This document shows positions 18,184 through 26,712 of a stretch of DNA of 64,000 nucleotides, piece after piece. The DNA comes from an uncultured Flavobacteriaceae bacterium (GTDB taxonomy: Bacteria > Bacteroidota > Bacteroidia > Flavobacteriales > Flavobacteriaceae): the NCBI GenBank assembly GCA_943789455.1, contig CALSUE010000001.1, forward strand, positions 127,001-191,000, read 5' to 3'. The notes below the pieces were generated by a model that made no database searches, was not told the origin of the DNA, and saw only the letters and a program-made list of their open reading frames with translations. How positions within the stretch are numbered: position 1 is the stretch's first letter; each line of letters starts with the position of its first letter. Both the position numbers and the translations under genes were made by a program.

Positions 18184-18210
18184 AACAAATAATTAGGGTA
18201 GTTATTTGTT
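18184..18210 (-). other. A/T-rich inverted repeat in the photolyase block
   Basis: Perfect 9-bp arms AACAAATAA/TTATTTGTT around the loop TTAGGGTAG, in the 86-base gap after the 500-residue cryptochrome gene. On the minus strand it is followed by AATTTTTTGTC, so it could be a weak terminator or attenuator splitting the transcript. Confidence 0.4.
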
Positions 18211-18216
18211 TACTTT

Positions 18217-19719
18217 TTAAGGAGTTAAGCTTTTTATGTTGTCTGTAAGTAGAAGGTTTCTATTGGATAATGTATGCTTAAGAAGTATTCTTTTATTTTC
18301 CTCTTTAACTTGAGCGTTTTTCTTCAAATTCCATAATATATCTGAGGCATTTTTTCTTGTTTTTTTTAAATCAACTATTGGATTTGGGTAATCCTTTCCA
18401 AGTGTAAAATCGTACATCTGTTGCTCAAGTGGTGTCATTAAATAAGGTTCATGAGCAAAATTAGTTTCTAAATCTTTCAATTCTGGAACCCATTTTTTTA
18501 TAAATATTGCGTCTTCATCATGCTCTTTTCCATTTTTTATGGGATTGTAAATTCTGAGATTGTTTATTCCTGTTTCACCTGCTTGCATCTGAAGCTGTGG
18601 GAAATGTATTCCAGGTTCAAAATCTAAAAACATTTGAGAGAGATGTGTTGTTGCATCTTGCCAAGGTTGCCAGAGGATATGTGTAAAAAAAGAAACTGTT
18701 AATGCGCGCATTCTAAAATTTAAATACCCTGTTTCTTGAAGGCATCGCATACATGCATCTACTAAGGGAAATCCGGTTTGTCCTTTAATCCATGCGTCTT
18801 GGTATTTTTTTGAAATGGATTTTTTAAGTTTATGGTACCCTTTGTTTACACTAGCTTTTTCCATAACGTGCTCCATTTCGAACTTTTGTATAAAGTGGGC
18901 TTGCCATCTTAGTCTTGACAAAAATGCTCCTATATTTTTAGTGTTTTTTTTGGTTTTTTCTTTTCTTCCCCTCTGGAATACCTCTCTTACTGAAAGGTTA
19001 CCCCAAGCTAGGTATGGAGATAATCTACTACAGCTAGTTCTTGATAAGGCAGGTTTTGAAATATTAAACATATAATCTTTGTGTCTTTCTTTAAAAAAAC
19101 TATTTAGATATCTATATCCTAAACTTCTACCTCCTTTTTGAAACTTCATATTTGTTGAGGTTTCTAATACTGCTGGATTTGAAATATTTTCTAGTGTTAA
19201 AATATCATCAATATTTAATAACTGATTATCTAGAGGATTAAATACTTCTAATTTTTCATTCATAAATATTTCCCACTCATCAAACCAATTTTCTCTGTGT
19301 TGTAGTCCTCTTTGAACTCCATTGTTTACATTTTCTTTCCAATCAATATTATTATTTCTACAGTATCTTTTAAATTCTTTATCTCTAGTATATGTTGTTA
19401 AAATTCCGGTTTCTTGATGTGAATAGATGGTTTCAATTGTGTAGAAATTTTGAATTTGATTACATAATCCTATGACATCTGAAGCAACAGATAATATTTT
19501 TGACTGATGTTCTTTCAGTTCAGAATTTATGTCTACTAAAGATTGTTTTATAAAGTTCCAATGTCTACTATTATAGTGGGGGTCATTCATCAAAATTTTT
19601 TCAAAAGCATAAAAAATTAAAAATCTTTTTCCATTTTTTATAGCCCTACTTATGGCTTCATTGTCATGCAGCCTTAAATCTCTTTTTAACCAAACTAGAT
19701 TTATTTTTTCTTTATTCAT
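18217..19719 (-). CDS. Cryptochrome/photolyase family protein with altered flavin site
   Basis: 500 residues. N-terminal antenna domain LVWLKRDLRLHDNEAI; C-terminal FAD domain with SPYLAWGNLSVREVF, RLRWQAHFIQKFE, GQTGFPLVDACMRCL and RIYNP. In the segment DFEPGIHFPQLQMQAG, aligned without gaps to DYEMSSNVGNWQWVAG of the class I enzyme in this window, His372 replaces the flavin-proximal Asn and Leu376 replaces the first triad Trp. This belongs to a divergent photolyase-like clade I have seen in many marine bacteria; I do not know a demonstrated activity for it. The gene overlaps the end of the upstream FeS-BCP-like gene by 8 bases. Confidence 0.92.
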   Translation of the reverse strand: MNKEKINLVWLKRDLRLHDNEAISRAIKNGKRFLIFYAFEKILMNDPHYNSRHWNFIKQSLVDINSELKEHQSKILSVASDVIGLCNQIQNFYTIETIYSHQETGILTTYTRDKEFKRYCRNNNIDWKENVNNGVQRGLQHRENWFDEWEIFMNEKLEVFNPLDNQLLNIDDILTLENISNPAVLETSTNMKFQKGGRSLGYRYLNSFFKERHKDYMFNISKPALSRTSCSRLSPYLAWGNLSVREVFQRGRKEKTKKNTKNIGAFLSRLRWQAHFIQKFEMEHVMEKASVNKGYHKLKKSISKKYQDAWIKGQTGFPLVDACMRCLQETGYLNFRMRALTVSFFTHILWQPWQDATTHLSQMFLDFEPGIHFPQLQMQAGETGINNLRIYNPIKNGKEHDEDAIFIKKWVPELKDLETNFAHEPYLMTPLEQQMYDFTLGKDYPNPIVDLKKTRKNASDILWNLKKNAQVKEENKRILLKHTLSNRNLLLTDNIKSLTP

Positions 19720-21187
19720 CTAATTGTTTTATAAATTCTTCAGCATTTCTAAAATGTGATTCTTTTTTATCCTGATTCATTTTATCAAAAGTTCTTATTA
19801 GCATTCCTAACCTTGGATTCTTTAGAAAGAAACTTCGATGCTTATCCATAAAAGTCCAAAATAATCCATCCCATGCTGCCTGCCAATCTCCTTTTTTGTA
19901 ATTACTCATTTTCATGATATAATTACTGCTACTTATATACGGCTTGGTAGACATTAAGCCTCCATCTGCATATAAACTCATCCCATATACATTAGGAACC
20001 ATAACCCAATCATATGAGTCTATGAATAATTCCATAAACCATTGATACACATCGTCTGGATCAAACTCACACAATACCATAAAATTACCCAAAACCATAA
20101 GCCGTTCAATGTGATGGGCATATCCTGTATTTAAAACCTTCTTAATAGCATCATCTATTGGTTCAATTCCTGTAGTCCCGGTGTAGAAAGAAGCAGGTAT
20201 TTTTCTAGAAAACCCCCAAAAGTTTTTTGTGCGTTCTTCAGAACCTTTAACACCATAAACCCCTCTAATAAATTCTCTCCAACCAATTATTTGTCTAACA
20301 AAACCTTCTGTAGAGTTGATTGGAATATCATTTTTTTCTGCAAATTCGAGAGTTTGTTTAATAACCTCCATGGGATTTAATAATCCCACATTAATTAATG
20401 GAGATAAAATACTGTGATTTAAAAAAACTTCTTTTTGAACAATAGCATCTTCATAATCACCAAACTCTTTAAATCTTTTTTCTAAAAACTGGTCAAGCCA
20501 AGCCTGCGAGGTTTTAAAATCTATGGGATAAATAATTGAACTACTTAACTGACCGTAGTGAGAATTAAAATGGTTGTTAACATATTCCTCAGCTTCGATG
20601 TGATAAGGTGTTTTCTCAGGAAAGTTAATTGTAGGCGGCTTTTTGTTTTTTGGATATTTTTTTCTGTTTTCCGAATCAAAAGTTAATTTTCCCCCTACTG
20701 GTTCTCCATTAGACATTAAGATATTTCTTTTTATTCGTTGTTGCTTATAAAAAGAGGTTTGAAAAAATTTCTTTTTTGAAGAACTAAAAAATGTATTAAG
20801 TTCATTTTTAGTATTAATGAATAAAGGGTTATTATACCATGTAATTGAAATGTCTTTTGAAGTGTTTTTGATATGTTTTTCTAACCAATTGTCATTGGGT
20901 TCAATAATATGTAACTCTTCTAAACCTTTTTTAATGAGGTTTGGAATTAATTTCCGAACATCAGAAAGTTCAGAGGTAGCATTTATGTAGGAAACTTTAT
21001 GACCAAGTGAGGTGAGGTAACTAGAATAACTTTTCATGGTGGCTCTATGAAAAGCAATTTTTTGTTTATGAAACTTATAGTGATTAAAAAATAAAAATTC
21101 CTCTACGATATACAATTCACATTTTAAATCTTTAAAAGGTGGAATCTCGAAGAGTTGGTTTGGGAAAACTAATGCAACTGTTTTCAT
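19712..21187 (-). CDS. FeS-BCP/(6-4) photolyase-family protein lacking the cluster cysteines
   Basis: 491 residues of the prokaryotic (6-4) photolyase / CryB family (formerly photolyase-related protein): N-terminal VFPNQLFE, GGKLTFDSENRKKYP, GWREFIRGVY, TGYAHHIERLMVLGNFM and GMSLYADGGLMSTKPY. Canonical members carry four Cys for a [4Fe-4S] cluster, two of them in a CxxC near SDYC. Here that place reads MSNYKKGDW (about residues 427-435), the first ligand position is Pro in GIEPIDD, and the whole protein has only two Cys (23 and 373). It therefore cannot bind the usual cluster. FAD binding and the paired His residues look intact. It lies between the DASH and 500-residue cryptochrome genes. Confidence 0.93.
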   Translation of the reverse strand: MKTVALVFPNQLFEIPPFKDLKCELYIVEEFLFFNHYKFHKQKIAFHRATMKSYSSYLTSLGHKVSYINATSELSDVRKLIPNLIKKGLEELHIIEPNDNWLEKHIKNTSKDISITWYNNPLFINTKNELNTFFSSSKKKFFQTSFYKQQRIKRNILMSNGEPVGGKLTFDSENRKKYPKNKKPPTINFPEKTPYHIEAEEYVNNHFNSHYGQLSSSIIYPIDFKTSQAWLDQFLEKRFKEFGDYEDAIVQKEVFLNHSILSPLINVGLLNPMEVIKQTLEFAEKNDIPINSTEGFVRQIIGWREFIRGVYGVKGSEERTKNFWGFSRKIPASFYTGTTGIEPIDDAIKKVLNTGYAHHIERLMVLGNFMVLCEFDPDDVYQWFMELFIDSYDWVMVPNVYGMSLYADGGLMSTKPYISSSNYIMKMSNYKKGDWQAAWDGLFWTFMDKHRSFFLKNPRLGMLIRTFDKMNQDKKESHFRNAEEFIKQLDE

Positions 21188-21190
21188 GTG

Positions 21191-22510
21191 TTAAAATAGT
21201 GTTTGTTGTAGCCAACGATTTCTAAATAGATGGGCAGGATCGTAACGTTCTGCTTGAAGTTGGGTATTAAACTTTCGATCTCTTGGATCGTTACCTACAC
21301 CAGAAACATACATCCAGTTTCCAAAGTTGCTATGAACATCATAGTCTAGTAATATAGATTCAAAATAGGCCGCACCAATTCTCCAATCTAATGTTAGCTC
21401 TTTGGCAAAATAAGAAGCAACATTTTGTCTTCCTCTATTGCTCATCCAGCCTGTTCGTTTTAATTCTATCATGTTGGCATTCACAAAATCATCTTTTGTC
21501 TCTCCATTAATCCAATTTTGTATAATTTTTCTATTGGAAGACCATGAGTAGTTTTTATTCAAAATTCCACCAATCTTAAAGATATTGTTGCCATGTTTTA
21601 ATGAAATGTATTTAAAATAATCTCTCCAAATCAATTCAAAAATAAGCCAATATGTAGACTGATTTTTTATTTCATCTTTCTCAAATTTTTTAACATTCCA
21701 ATAAATAGTTCTTGCTGAGAGTGATCCATTGGCCAACCAAGGAGAAAATTTAGAGCTGTAGTCTGTACCTATTAATCCATTTCTTGTTTTTTTATAAAAT
21801 CCCAATTTTTTTGTTTCAAAAAAATAATTATGTAACCTTTTCAAGGATTCACTTTCTCCTCCATGAAATGGAAAAGCTGTTTTTTTGTCTTTCTCGAACA
21901 ACTTAAAACCTAGCTCATTTAATGTTGGAATATGATTTGTAGTGTTAATAATATTTGTTGAATTCAATTTTTGAACTTCAGTAGTAGCTCGTATTGCAAC
22001 ATATTTTTCTAGTTTTTTTCTCAAATTAGAAAATACCTGGGGTATATTTTCAATTTTAACATTTACATCTTCAGGATGATATAAAAACTGATTATAAACC
22101 TCTATTATTTGTATAGTATTGTGTATTGATTTTTGAACCTTAATTTTAGAAATATTCTCTTCATGCGTCCATTCTTTCTGTTTGTATATAGCATCAATTT
22201 GATAGCTATCACATATAGTTTTAAGTTTAATTTCTGGTTTGTCTAAGAAAACTAGTAATGAAATATTTTTTGTAAATAATTGGTGTTTAAGATCGTGCAA
22301 TGATTCTAAAAGAAATTGTGCTCTAAATACATCCATTTTTTTAAAACCAAACTCATTTTCTTCAAATAAGCTGGGATCTATAATATAGATACCTATTACT
22401 TTTGAATGGTTTTTAACGGCAAGACTCAGTACATCATTATCATGAATTCTAAGATCATTTCCAAACCAAACGAGCCCCGTAGTATTTTTTATTTCTGTTT
22501 TGTCAATCAA
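21191..22510 (-). CDS. DASH-family cryptochrome
   Basis: 439 residues. Starts GLVWFGNDLRIHDN and carries the DASH hallmarks: HGGESESLKRL, FSPWLANGSLSARTIY, WRDYFKY, and the C-terminal GNWMYVSGVGNDPRDRKFN followed by QAERYDPAHLFRNRWL. Cry-DASH proteins repair CPDs in single-stranded or looped DNA and may signal. It carries FAD and normally methenyltetrahydrofolate. DUF2256 ends 8 bases upstream and the FeS-BCP-like gene starts 3 bases downstream. Confidence 0.95.
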   Translation of the reverse strand: MIDKTEIKNTTGLVWFGNDLRIHDNDVLSLAVKNHSKVIGIYIIDPSLFEENEFGFKKMDVFRAQFLLESLHDLKHQLFTKNISLLVFLDKPEIKLKTICDSYQIDAIYKQKEWTHEENISKIKVQKSIHNTIQIIEVYNQFLYHPEDVNVKIENIPQVFSNLRKKLEKYVAIRATTEVQKLNSTNIINTTNHIPTLNELGFKLFEKDKKTAFPFHGGESESLKRLHNYFFETKKLGFYKKTRNGLIGTDYSSKFSPWLANGSLSARTIYWNVKKFEKDEIKNQSTYWLIFELIWRDYFKYISLKHGNNIFKIGGILNKNYSWSSNRKIIQNWINGETKDDFVNANMIELKRTGWMSNRGRQNVASYFAKELTLDWRIGAAYFESILLDYDVHSNFGNWMYVSGVGNDPRDRKFNTQLQAERYDPAHLFRNRWLQQTLF

Positions 22511-22518
22511 TTTTTAAC

Positions 22519-22650
22519 TTATCTTTTGTTTCTCCTGCATCTTTCACTACAATATTTAACTTGTTCCCAGTTTTTTTCCCATTTTTTTCTCCAGTTAAAT
22601 GGTTTTTCACAAACTGCACAATATTTTACTGGCAAATGCTGTTTTTTCAA
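22519..22650 (-). CDS. DUF2256 small zinc-ribbon protein (not in ORF track)
   Basis: 43 residues with a TTG start directly after the TAG of the SDR-DUF2867 gene and a stop 8 bases before Cry-DASH. The core [18 protein letters not shown] followed by [20 protein letters not shown] is the full DUF2256 pattern, with two CxxC/CxxxC pairs suited to one zinc. DUF2256 is often encoded beside cryptochromes and photolyases; the role is not established. The exact fit between two genes confirms that it is real although too short for the track. Confidence 0.92.
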   Translation of the reverse strand: MKKQHLPVKYCAVCEKPFNWRKKWEKNWEQVKYCSERCRRNKR

Positions 22651-24078
22651 CTATTTTGTTTTAATTATTCTATTAATCATACCGTTAAAAACGAACCAAT
22701 GGAGTGGTGTAACTAAATACCAATATAATCTACCAGCAACTCCTTTGGGTCTAAATGTTGCTGTTTGATATAAAACATTTTTTTCAATTTTAAATTCCAG
22801 CCAAGCTTCACCAGGCAATTTCATTTCTGCATAAAGCAATAATTTTTTTTGGTTCTTATCTGCATATATTACTCTCCAGAAATCTAACGCATCTCCATTA
22901 CGTAATTCTGTTGGACTCCTTCTTCCCCTTCTTAATCCTGTGCCTCCGTAAAACTGATCTATATACCCCCTAATTTTCCATAAAAATGTCCCATAGTACC
23001 ACCCGTTATTTCCACCAATTGACCAAATTTTATTGATGGTTTTTTCTGTATCAATAACATCTCTTTGCTTGAAGTCTTTAAAACATCCATAACTAGGTAC
23101 ATTAATGTATTTGTGTATGTAGTTTTGAAGCTTACCACTACTTATGTATGAATCTTTCCAACTTGATATAATACTGTTTTGTTCAATTTTAATAAAAGCT
23201 AATTCTATAGCTTTTTTGTAATTCATTGGATATATCTCCAGTAATGAATTTATAGATGATTTTTCTCCTATAATCTCTATCCCCATACTATTCACAAGGG
23301 AGGATGCTAATTTATATGAGGTTGACGTAACAAAATATAGCCAGTAAGAAGAAAGTTTTGGTGTCATTATGGGAACTGTAACTATTGTTCTTTTTAGTCC
23401 ACGAAACTTTGCAAATTGCAATAACATTTCTTTATAAGTTAATACCTGAGGTCCAAATATGTCAAAGGATTTATGGTACAATTCTTTTTTACCAATTGCT
23501 TTACTTAAAAAAGACAAAACATCTCTAACTCCTATGGGTTGTGTTTTAGTATTCAGCCATCTTGGTGCGATCATGAAGGGAAGTTTCTCAACTAAATCTC
23601 TTATGATTTCAAAAGAGGAGCTGCCAGATCCAACAATAATTCCAGCTTTAAAAGTAGTTAGAGCATACTGTTTAGACTGAAGTGTTTTTTCGACATTTTT
23701 TCTAGAAAGAAGATGTTTAGATAACTTAGTGTCATTAGTAATACCACTAAGATAAATGACTTGCTTTACCGATGTTTTTTCTAGTGCTCTCTTAAAGTTA
23801 AAAGCACAACGCTCTTCAAGAATATGAAACTCTTTCGCAGAATTAGACATGGAATGAATGAGGTAAAAAGCAATATCAATTTCTGATGGAATTAAACGTA
23901 ATGAATTAGCTTTTAAAAAATCAATTTCAACAAATTCTATTTTTTCATCTTTAGCATATAGATGCTCTATTCTTGCGATATCTCTTACAGTACATATTAA
24001 GTGATGGCCTTCGTTTAATAAAATTGGAATTAAACGTTTTCCTATATAACCTGTTGCACCTGTAATGAGAATTTTCAT
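22651..24078 (-). CDS. SDR-DUF2867 fusion protein (NAD(P)-binding, YbjT-like)
   Basis: 475 residues. The N-terminal atypical SDR (ITGATGYIGKRLIPILL, residues 1 to about 280) resembles NAD(P)H-binding YbjT/NmrA-like epimerases. The C-terminal DUF2867 domain (about 310-475) has WSIGGNNGWYYGTFLWKIRG and RGRRSPTELRNGDALDFWRV. This two-domain protein is frequent near photolyases and carotenoid genes in marine bacteria; substrate unknown. It starts 1 base after the flavin reductase stop. Confidence 0.88.
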   Translation of the reverse strand: MKILITGATGYIGKRLIPILLNEGHHLICTVRDIARIEHLYAKDEKIEFVEIDFLKANSLRLIPSEIDIAFYLIHSMSNSAKEFHILEERCAFNFKRALEKTSVKQVIYLSGITNDTKLSKHLLSRKNVEKTLQSKQYALTTFKAGIIVGSGSSSFEIIRDLVEKLPFMIAPRWLNTKTQPIGVRDVLSFLSKAIGKKELYHKSFDIFGPQVLTYKEMLLQFAKFRGLKRTIVTVPIMTPKLSSYWLYFVTSTSYKLASSLVNSMGIEIIGEKSSINSLLEIYPMNYKKAIELAFIKIEQNSIISSWKDSYISSGKLQNYIHKYINVPSYGCFKDFKQRDVIDTEKTINKIWSIGGNNGWYYGTFLWKIRGYIDQFYGGTGLRRGRRSPTELRNGDALDFWRVIYADKNQKKLLLYAEMKLPGEAWLEFKIEKNVLYQTATFRPKGVAGRLYWYLVTPLHWFVFNGMINRIIKTK

Positions 24079-24079
24079 A

Positions 24080-24709
24080 CTACTTCATTGTATTTAATTT
24101 CTTAGGTCTTTGATAACTAAATCTAGTGTTATTGTTTGCAATAGCGTATGCATCTAATCCATTAATAGCCGCTACTTTTCCTTTTGCTAAATCTAAAAAT
24201 CCATCTTCATTTAAAATATCATCTTTTACATACAAATTTTTAATTTCCGCAATGATGTGTATTACATTATTTGATTTGATGTGATACTCTTCTATAAACT
24301 TCATTTCCATTTGAACTGGAGAACCTTTTACAAAAGGGGCAATGCAATCGTTGTAATATTCATCTTCTAGTGTAGTGATATCAAATTCTGATATTGCTTC
24401 TTCATATTTCGCTGATGTGTGATGGGCGTCTTCTATGATGTCTTCAAAAATATGATTAATGGTAAAAACACCAGATTCAAGGATGTTTTTGTAAGTATCT
24501 CTTGGAACTGTTGTTGGTCTTAAAATAAACCCCAGAGTAGGGGGGTTAGAGCCCAAATGAGTTACAGAACTAAAAACAGCTACATTAGTGATTCCTTCTT
24601 TAGAAATTGTTCCTATTAGGTTAGCAGATTTATAGCCTGAGCATGAATTGATTAAGTTAATTTTCTTAATCTTTTCAAGGTCATTTATTTGATCTCTGGT
24701 ATAATGCAT
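24080..24709 (-). CDS. Flavin reductase-family protein
   Basis: 209 residues with the flavin-reductase-like (FMN-binding split barrel) domain: KINLINSCSGYKSANLIG, TNVAVFSSVTHLGSNPPTLGFILRP and TVPRDTYKNILESGVFTINH. Such proteins bind FMN and reduce free flavin with NAD(P)H or act with partner oxygenases. In this block it could supply reduced flavin to the photolyases, which need FADH-; that is inference. It directly abuts the UbiB-type gene and the SDR gene. Confidence 0.88.
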   Translation of the reverse strand: MHYTRDQINDLEKIKKINLINSCSGYKSANLIGTISKEGITNVAVFSSVTHLGSNPPTLGFILRPTTVPRDTYKNILESGVFTINHIFEDIIEDAHHTSAKYEEAISEFDITTLEDEYYNDCIAPFVKGSPVQMEMKFIEEYHIKSNNVIHIIAEIKNLYVKDDILNEDGFLDLAKGKVAAINGLDAYAIANNNTRFSYQRPKKLNTMK

Positions 24710-26020
24710 TTATATTATTTTGTAATTATTAATTTTAATTTTATTAGCCTTTAAGTCGAACATTAAATTATAAAGACCAAAGAAAGTTCTATTAATATAA
24801 ATAAAATGTTTTGAACCTCGGTTTCCGTTCATTTTTCTCAATTCAGTACTCTTACTGTATCTTTCTCCAAGTTCTGTGATTTTATTAAAAAATTCAGGGT
24901 CAGAAAAATCAAATTCATCTTGATTAAATGGTTTTGTAAACAGACTTAATAATTCATGAAATAAATCTTTGAAAAATATAATTTCTTCATTTGAGTCGTC
25001 TGCTCTTAAAATTTCTAATTCATACAGTTTTTTTGTAAAAAAATCTGGATTCTTTAAGTTGGCTTCTACTGCTAATTCAAAATAAGGTATATAAAATTCT
25101 GTAGGGATTGATTTCATACAGCCAAAATCTAAGGCTATTAAGTCACCCTCTTTTGATACAAGAAAATTACCTGGGTGTGGGTCTGCATGAACTTTTCTTA
25201 AGTTATGAAGCTGATGCATATAAAAATCCCATAATGCCTGACCGAGTTTATTTGATAACTCTATATTACTATTATACGCAGTAAATTCAGACAGATGTTC
25301 ACCTTTCATCCAGTCCATAGTTATTATTCTATCTGATGAAATTTCTGGATAATAGTTTGGAAATTTTAAGTTTGGAATATGCTTACATTTTTCCACAATT
25401 TCTTTACTTTGATCTAATTCAAGTAAATAATTTGTTTCTTCTACCAATTTATCCTCAACTTCTTTAAAATATTTATCAGAGTCTTTACCTCTAATGTTAA
25501 ACATTTTGACAGCTATTGGTTTTACAAGCGATAAATCTGATGCTATACTATCTGCAACACCAGGATATTGAATCTTTACAGCTAGTTTTTTTCCATATTT
25601 TTCAGCTGCGTGAACTTGGCCAATACTCGCTGCATTTACAGAGGTTGAATTGAATTTGTCATAAATTTGATCAGGATGTTTGCCAAAATATTTTTTAAAT
25701 GTCTTAATCACTAAGGCGGGAGATAATGGAGGAACAGAAAATTGTGCCAATGAAAACTTTTCAACATAAGCTTGAGGTAGAATACTTTTCTCCATACTCA
25801 ACATTTGGGCAACTTTTAATGCGCTTCCTTTCAATTTCTTCAAGCCGTCATAGATGTCTTCTGCATTATTTTCATTGAGCCGTTGTTTAGCCTCTTGCTC
25901 AGTTTTTGTTATTTTATCGCCATAATATTTAATATAATTTACACCAACTTTAGCGCCAGTTTGCACCATTCTTGTTGCTCTTTGAATTTTTGATGTGGGG
26001 ATATTGTCTATGGTTTTCAT
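24710..26020 (-). CDS. AarF/UbiB (ABC1) family atypical kinase
   Basis: 436 residues. Family signatures: the KxGQ-like region LKGSALKVAQMLSME near residue 65-80, FSLAQFSVPP, AASIGQVHAAE, KIQYPGV and the catalytic loop HADPHPGNFLVSKEGDLIALDFGCMK (about 270-295). UbiB proteins are membrane-associated ATPases linked to ubiquinone or other isoprenoid lipid metabolism. The organism probably uses menaquinone, so the target is unclear. It is the second gene of the block, 5 bases after the TetR-type regulator. Confidence 0.9.
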   Translation of the reverse strand: MKTIDNIPTSKIQRATRMVQTGAKVGVNYIKYYGDKITKTEQEAKQRLNENNAEDIYDGLKKLKGSALKVAQMLSMEKSILPQAYVEKFSLAQFSVPPLSPALVIKTFKKYFGKHPDQIYDKFNSTSVNAASIGQVHAAEKYGKKLAVKIQYPGVADSIASDLSLVKPIAVKMFNIRGKDSDKYFKEVEDKLVEETNYLLELDQSKEIVEKCKHIPNLKFPNYYPEISSDRIITMDWMKGEHLSEFTAYNSNIELSNKLGQALWDFYMHQLHNLRKVHADPHPGNFLVSKEGDLIALDFGCMKSIPTEFYIPYFELAVEANLKNPDFFTKKLYELEILRADDSNEEIIFFKDLFHELLSLFTKPFNQDEFDFSDPEFFNKITELGERYSKSTELRKMNGNRGSKHFIYINRTFFGLYNLMFDLKANKIKINNYKII

Positions 26021-26025
26021 TCGAG

Positions 26026-26682
26026 TTAATTGTTGTGAATTTTTTCTTTAAATAAAAACTTACCAAAATCAATAATACTTTTTAGAGGAGTGGTGTCTAT
26101 AAGATCGAAGCTAGCTTTTACAGATTTTTCAATAAAAATATCAGTTTTTTCAAATGAAGAGGAAGTGTCATCTAACCAAAATTTCATTGTTACCAATAAT
26201 TGAAACCATGCAGATTCTTTTAAGGATCTTAACTGTAGTTTTTCAAGACGTTCTTCTTTAAGATCAATGGTTTGAATATTTAAATTTTCAATGTATCCAG
26301 AAAAAGATTTCTTGAGCTCTGTTAAAGCAGCCATCGATTTGAGTTGATTTTTATTTCCAGCTAAAGCATGGACAACGTAGCTCCTATTTGCAGTTAAGTT
26401 TTCAAAAAAAGTATAGTAAAAACTTAACAATTTATTACGTGAATCAAATTCTGAGTAGTCTTCACTGTTTTTTAAAAGTGTTACTGTGTTGTTAAAAAAG
26501 GCATTAAATACACCTTTCTCAATAGCCTCAAATGAACCATAATAGTTGTAAAATAAACTTTCTTCAAAATTATTTTCCTTAGCGAAACTATAAACAGAAG
26601 AAGGGTTTTTGTTGTGATTTAAGACATAATCCATATACCATGAAGTAATGTCGTTTTGAGTGATTTTTTTCTTTTTTGCCAT
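26026..26682 (-). CDS. TetR/AcrR-type transcriptional regulator heading the photolyase block
   Basis: 218 residues. The N-terminal part (about 1-60) has the TetR HTH layout, with NPSSVYSFAKENNFEESLFYNYYGSFEAI corresponding to the recognition helix and the following LYNYFGSKEEL-type motif. The C-terminal domain is helical and would bind a ligand. It is the first gene of the 18-gene minus-strand block, so it is a good candidate for its regulator. An imperfect inverted repeat lies upstream. The divergence of the HTH from consensus lowers certainty that it binds DNA. Confidence 0.82.
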   Translation of the reverse strand: MAKKKKITQNDITSWYMDYVLNHNKNPSSVYSFAKENNFEESLFYNYYGSFEAIEKGVFNAFFNNTVTLLKNSEDYSEFDSRNKLLSFYYTFFENLTANRSYVVHALAGNKNQLKSMAALTELKKSFSGYIENLNIQTIDLKEERLEKLQLRSLKESAWFQLLVTMKFWLDDTSSSFEKTDIFIEKSVKASFDLIDTTPLKSIIDFGKFLFKEKIHNN

Positions 26683-26712
26683 GACTTTATATTACGCTAT
26701 AAAAATACTAAA

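Noticed and set aside
12812-26682. Recent mobile element carrying the photolyase block
   Set aside because: No integrase, transposase, clear att repeats or base-composition shift; only the tRNA bracketing hints at an older event.
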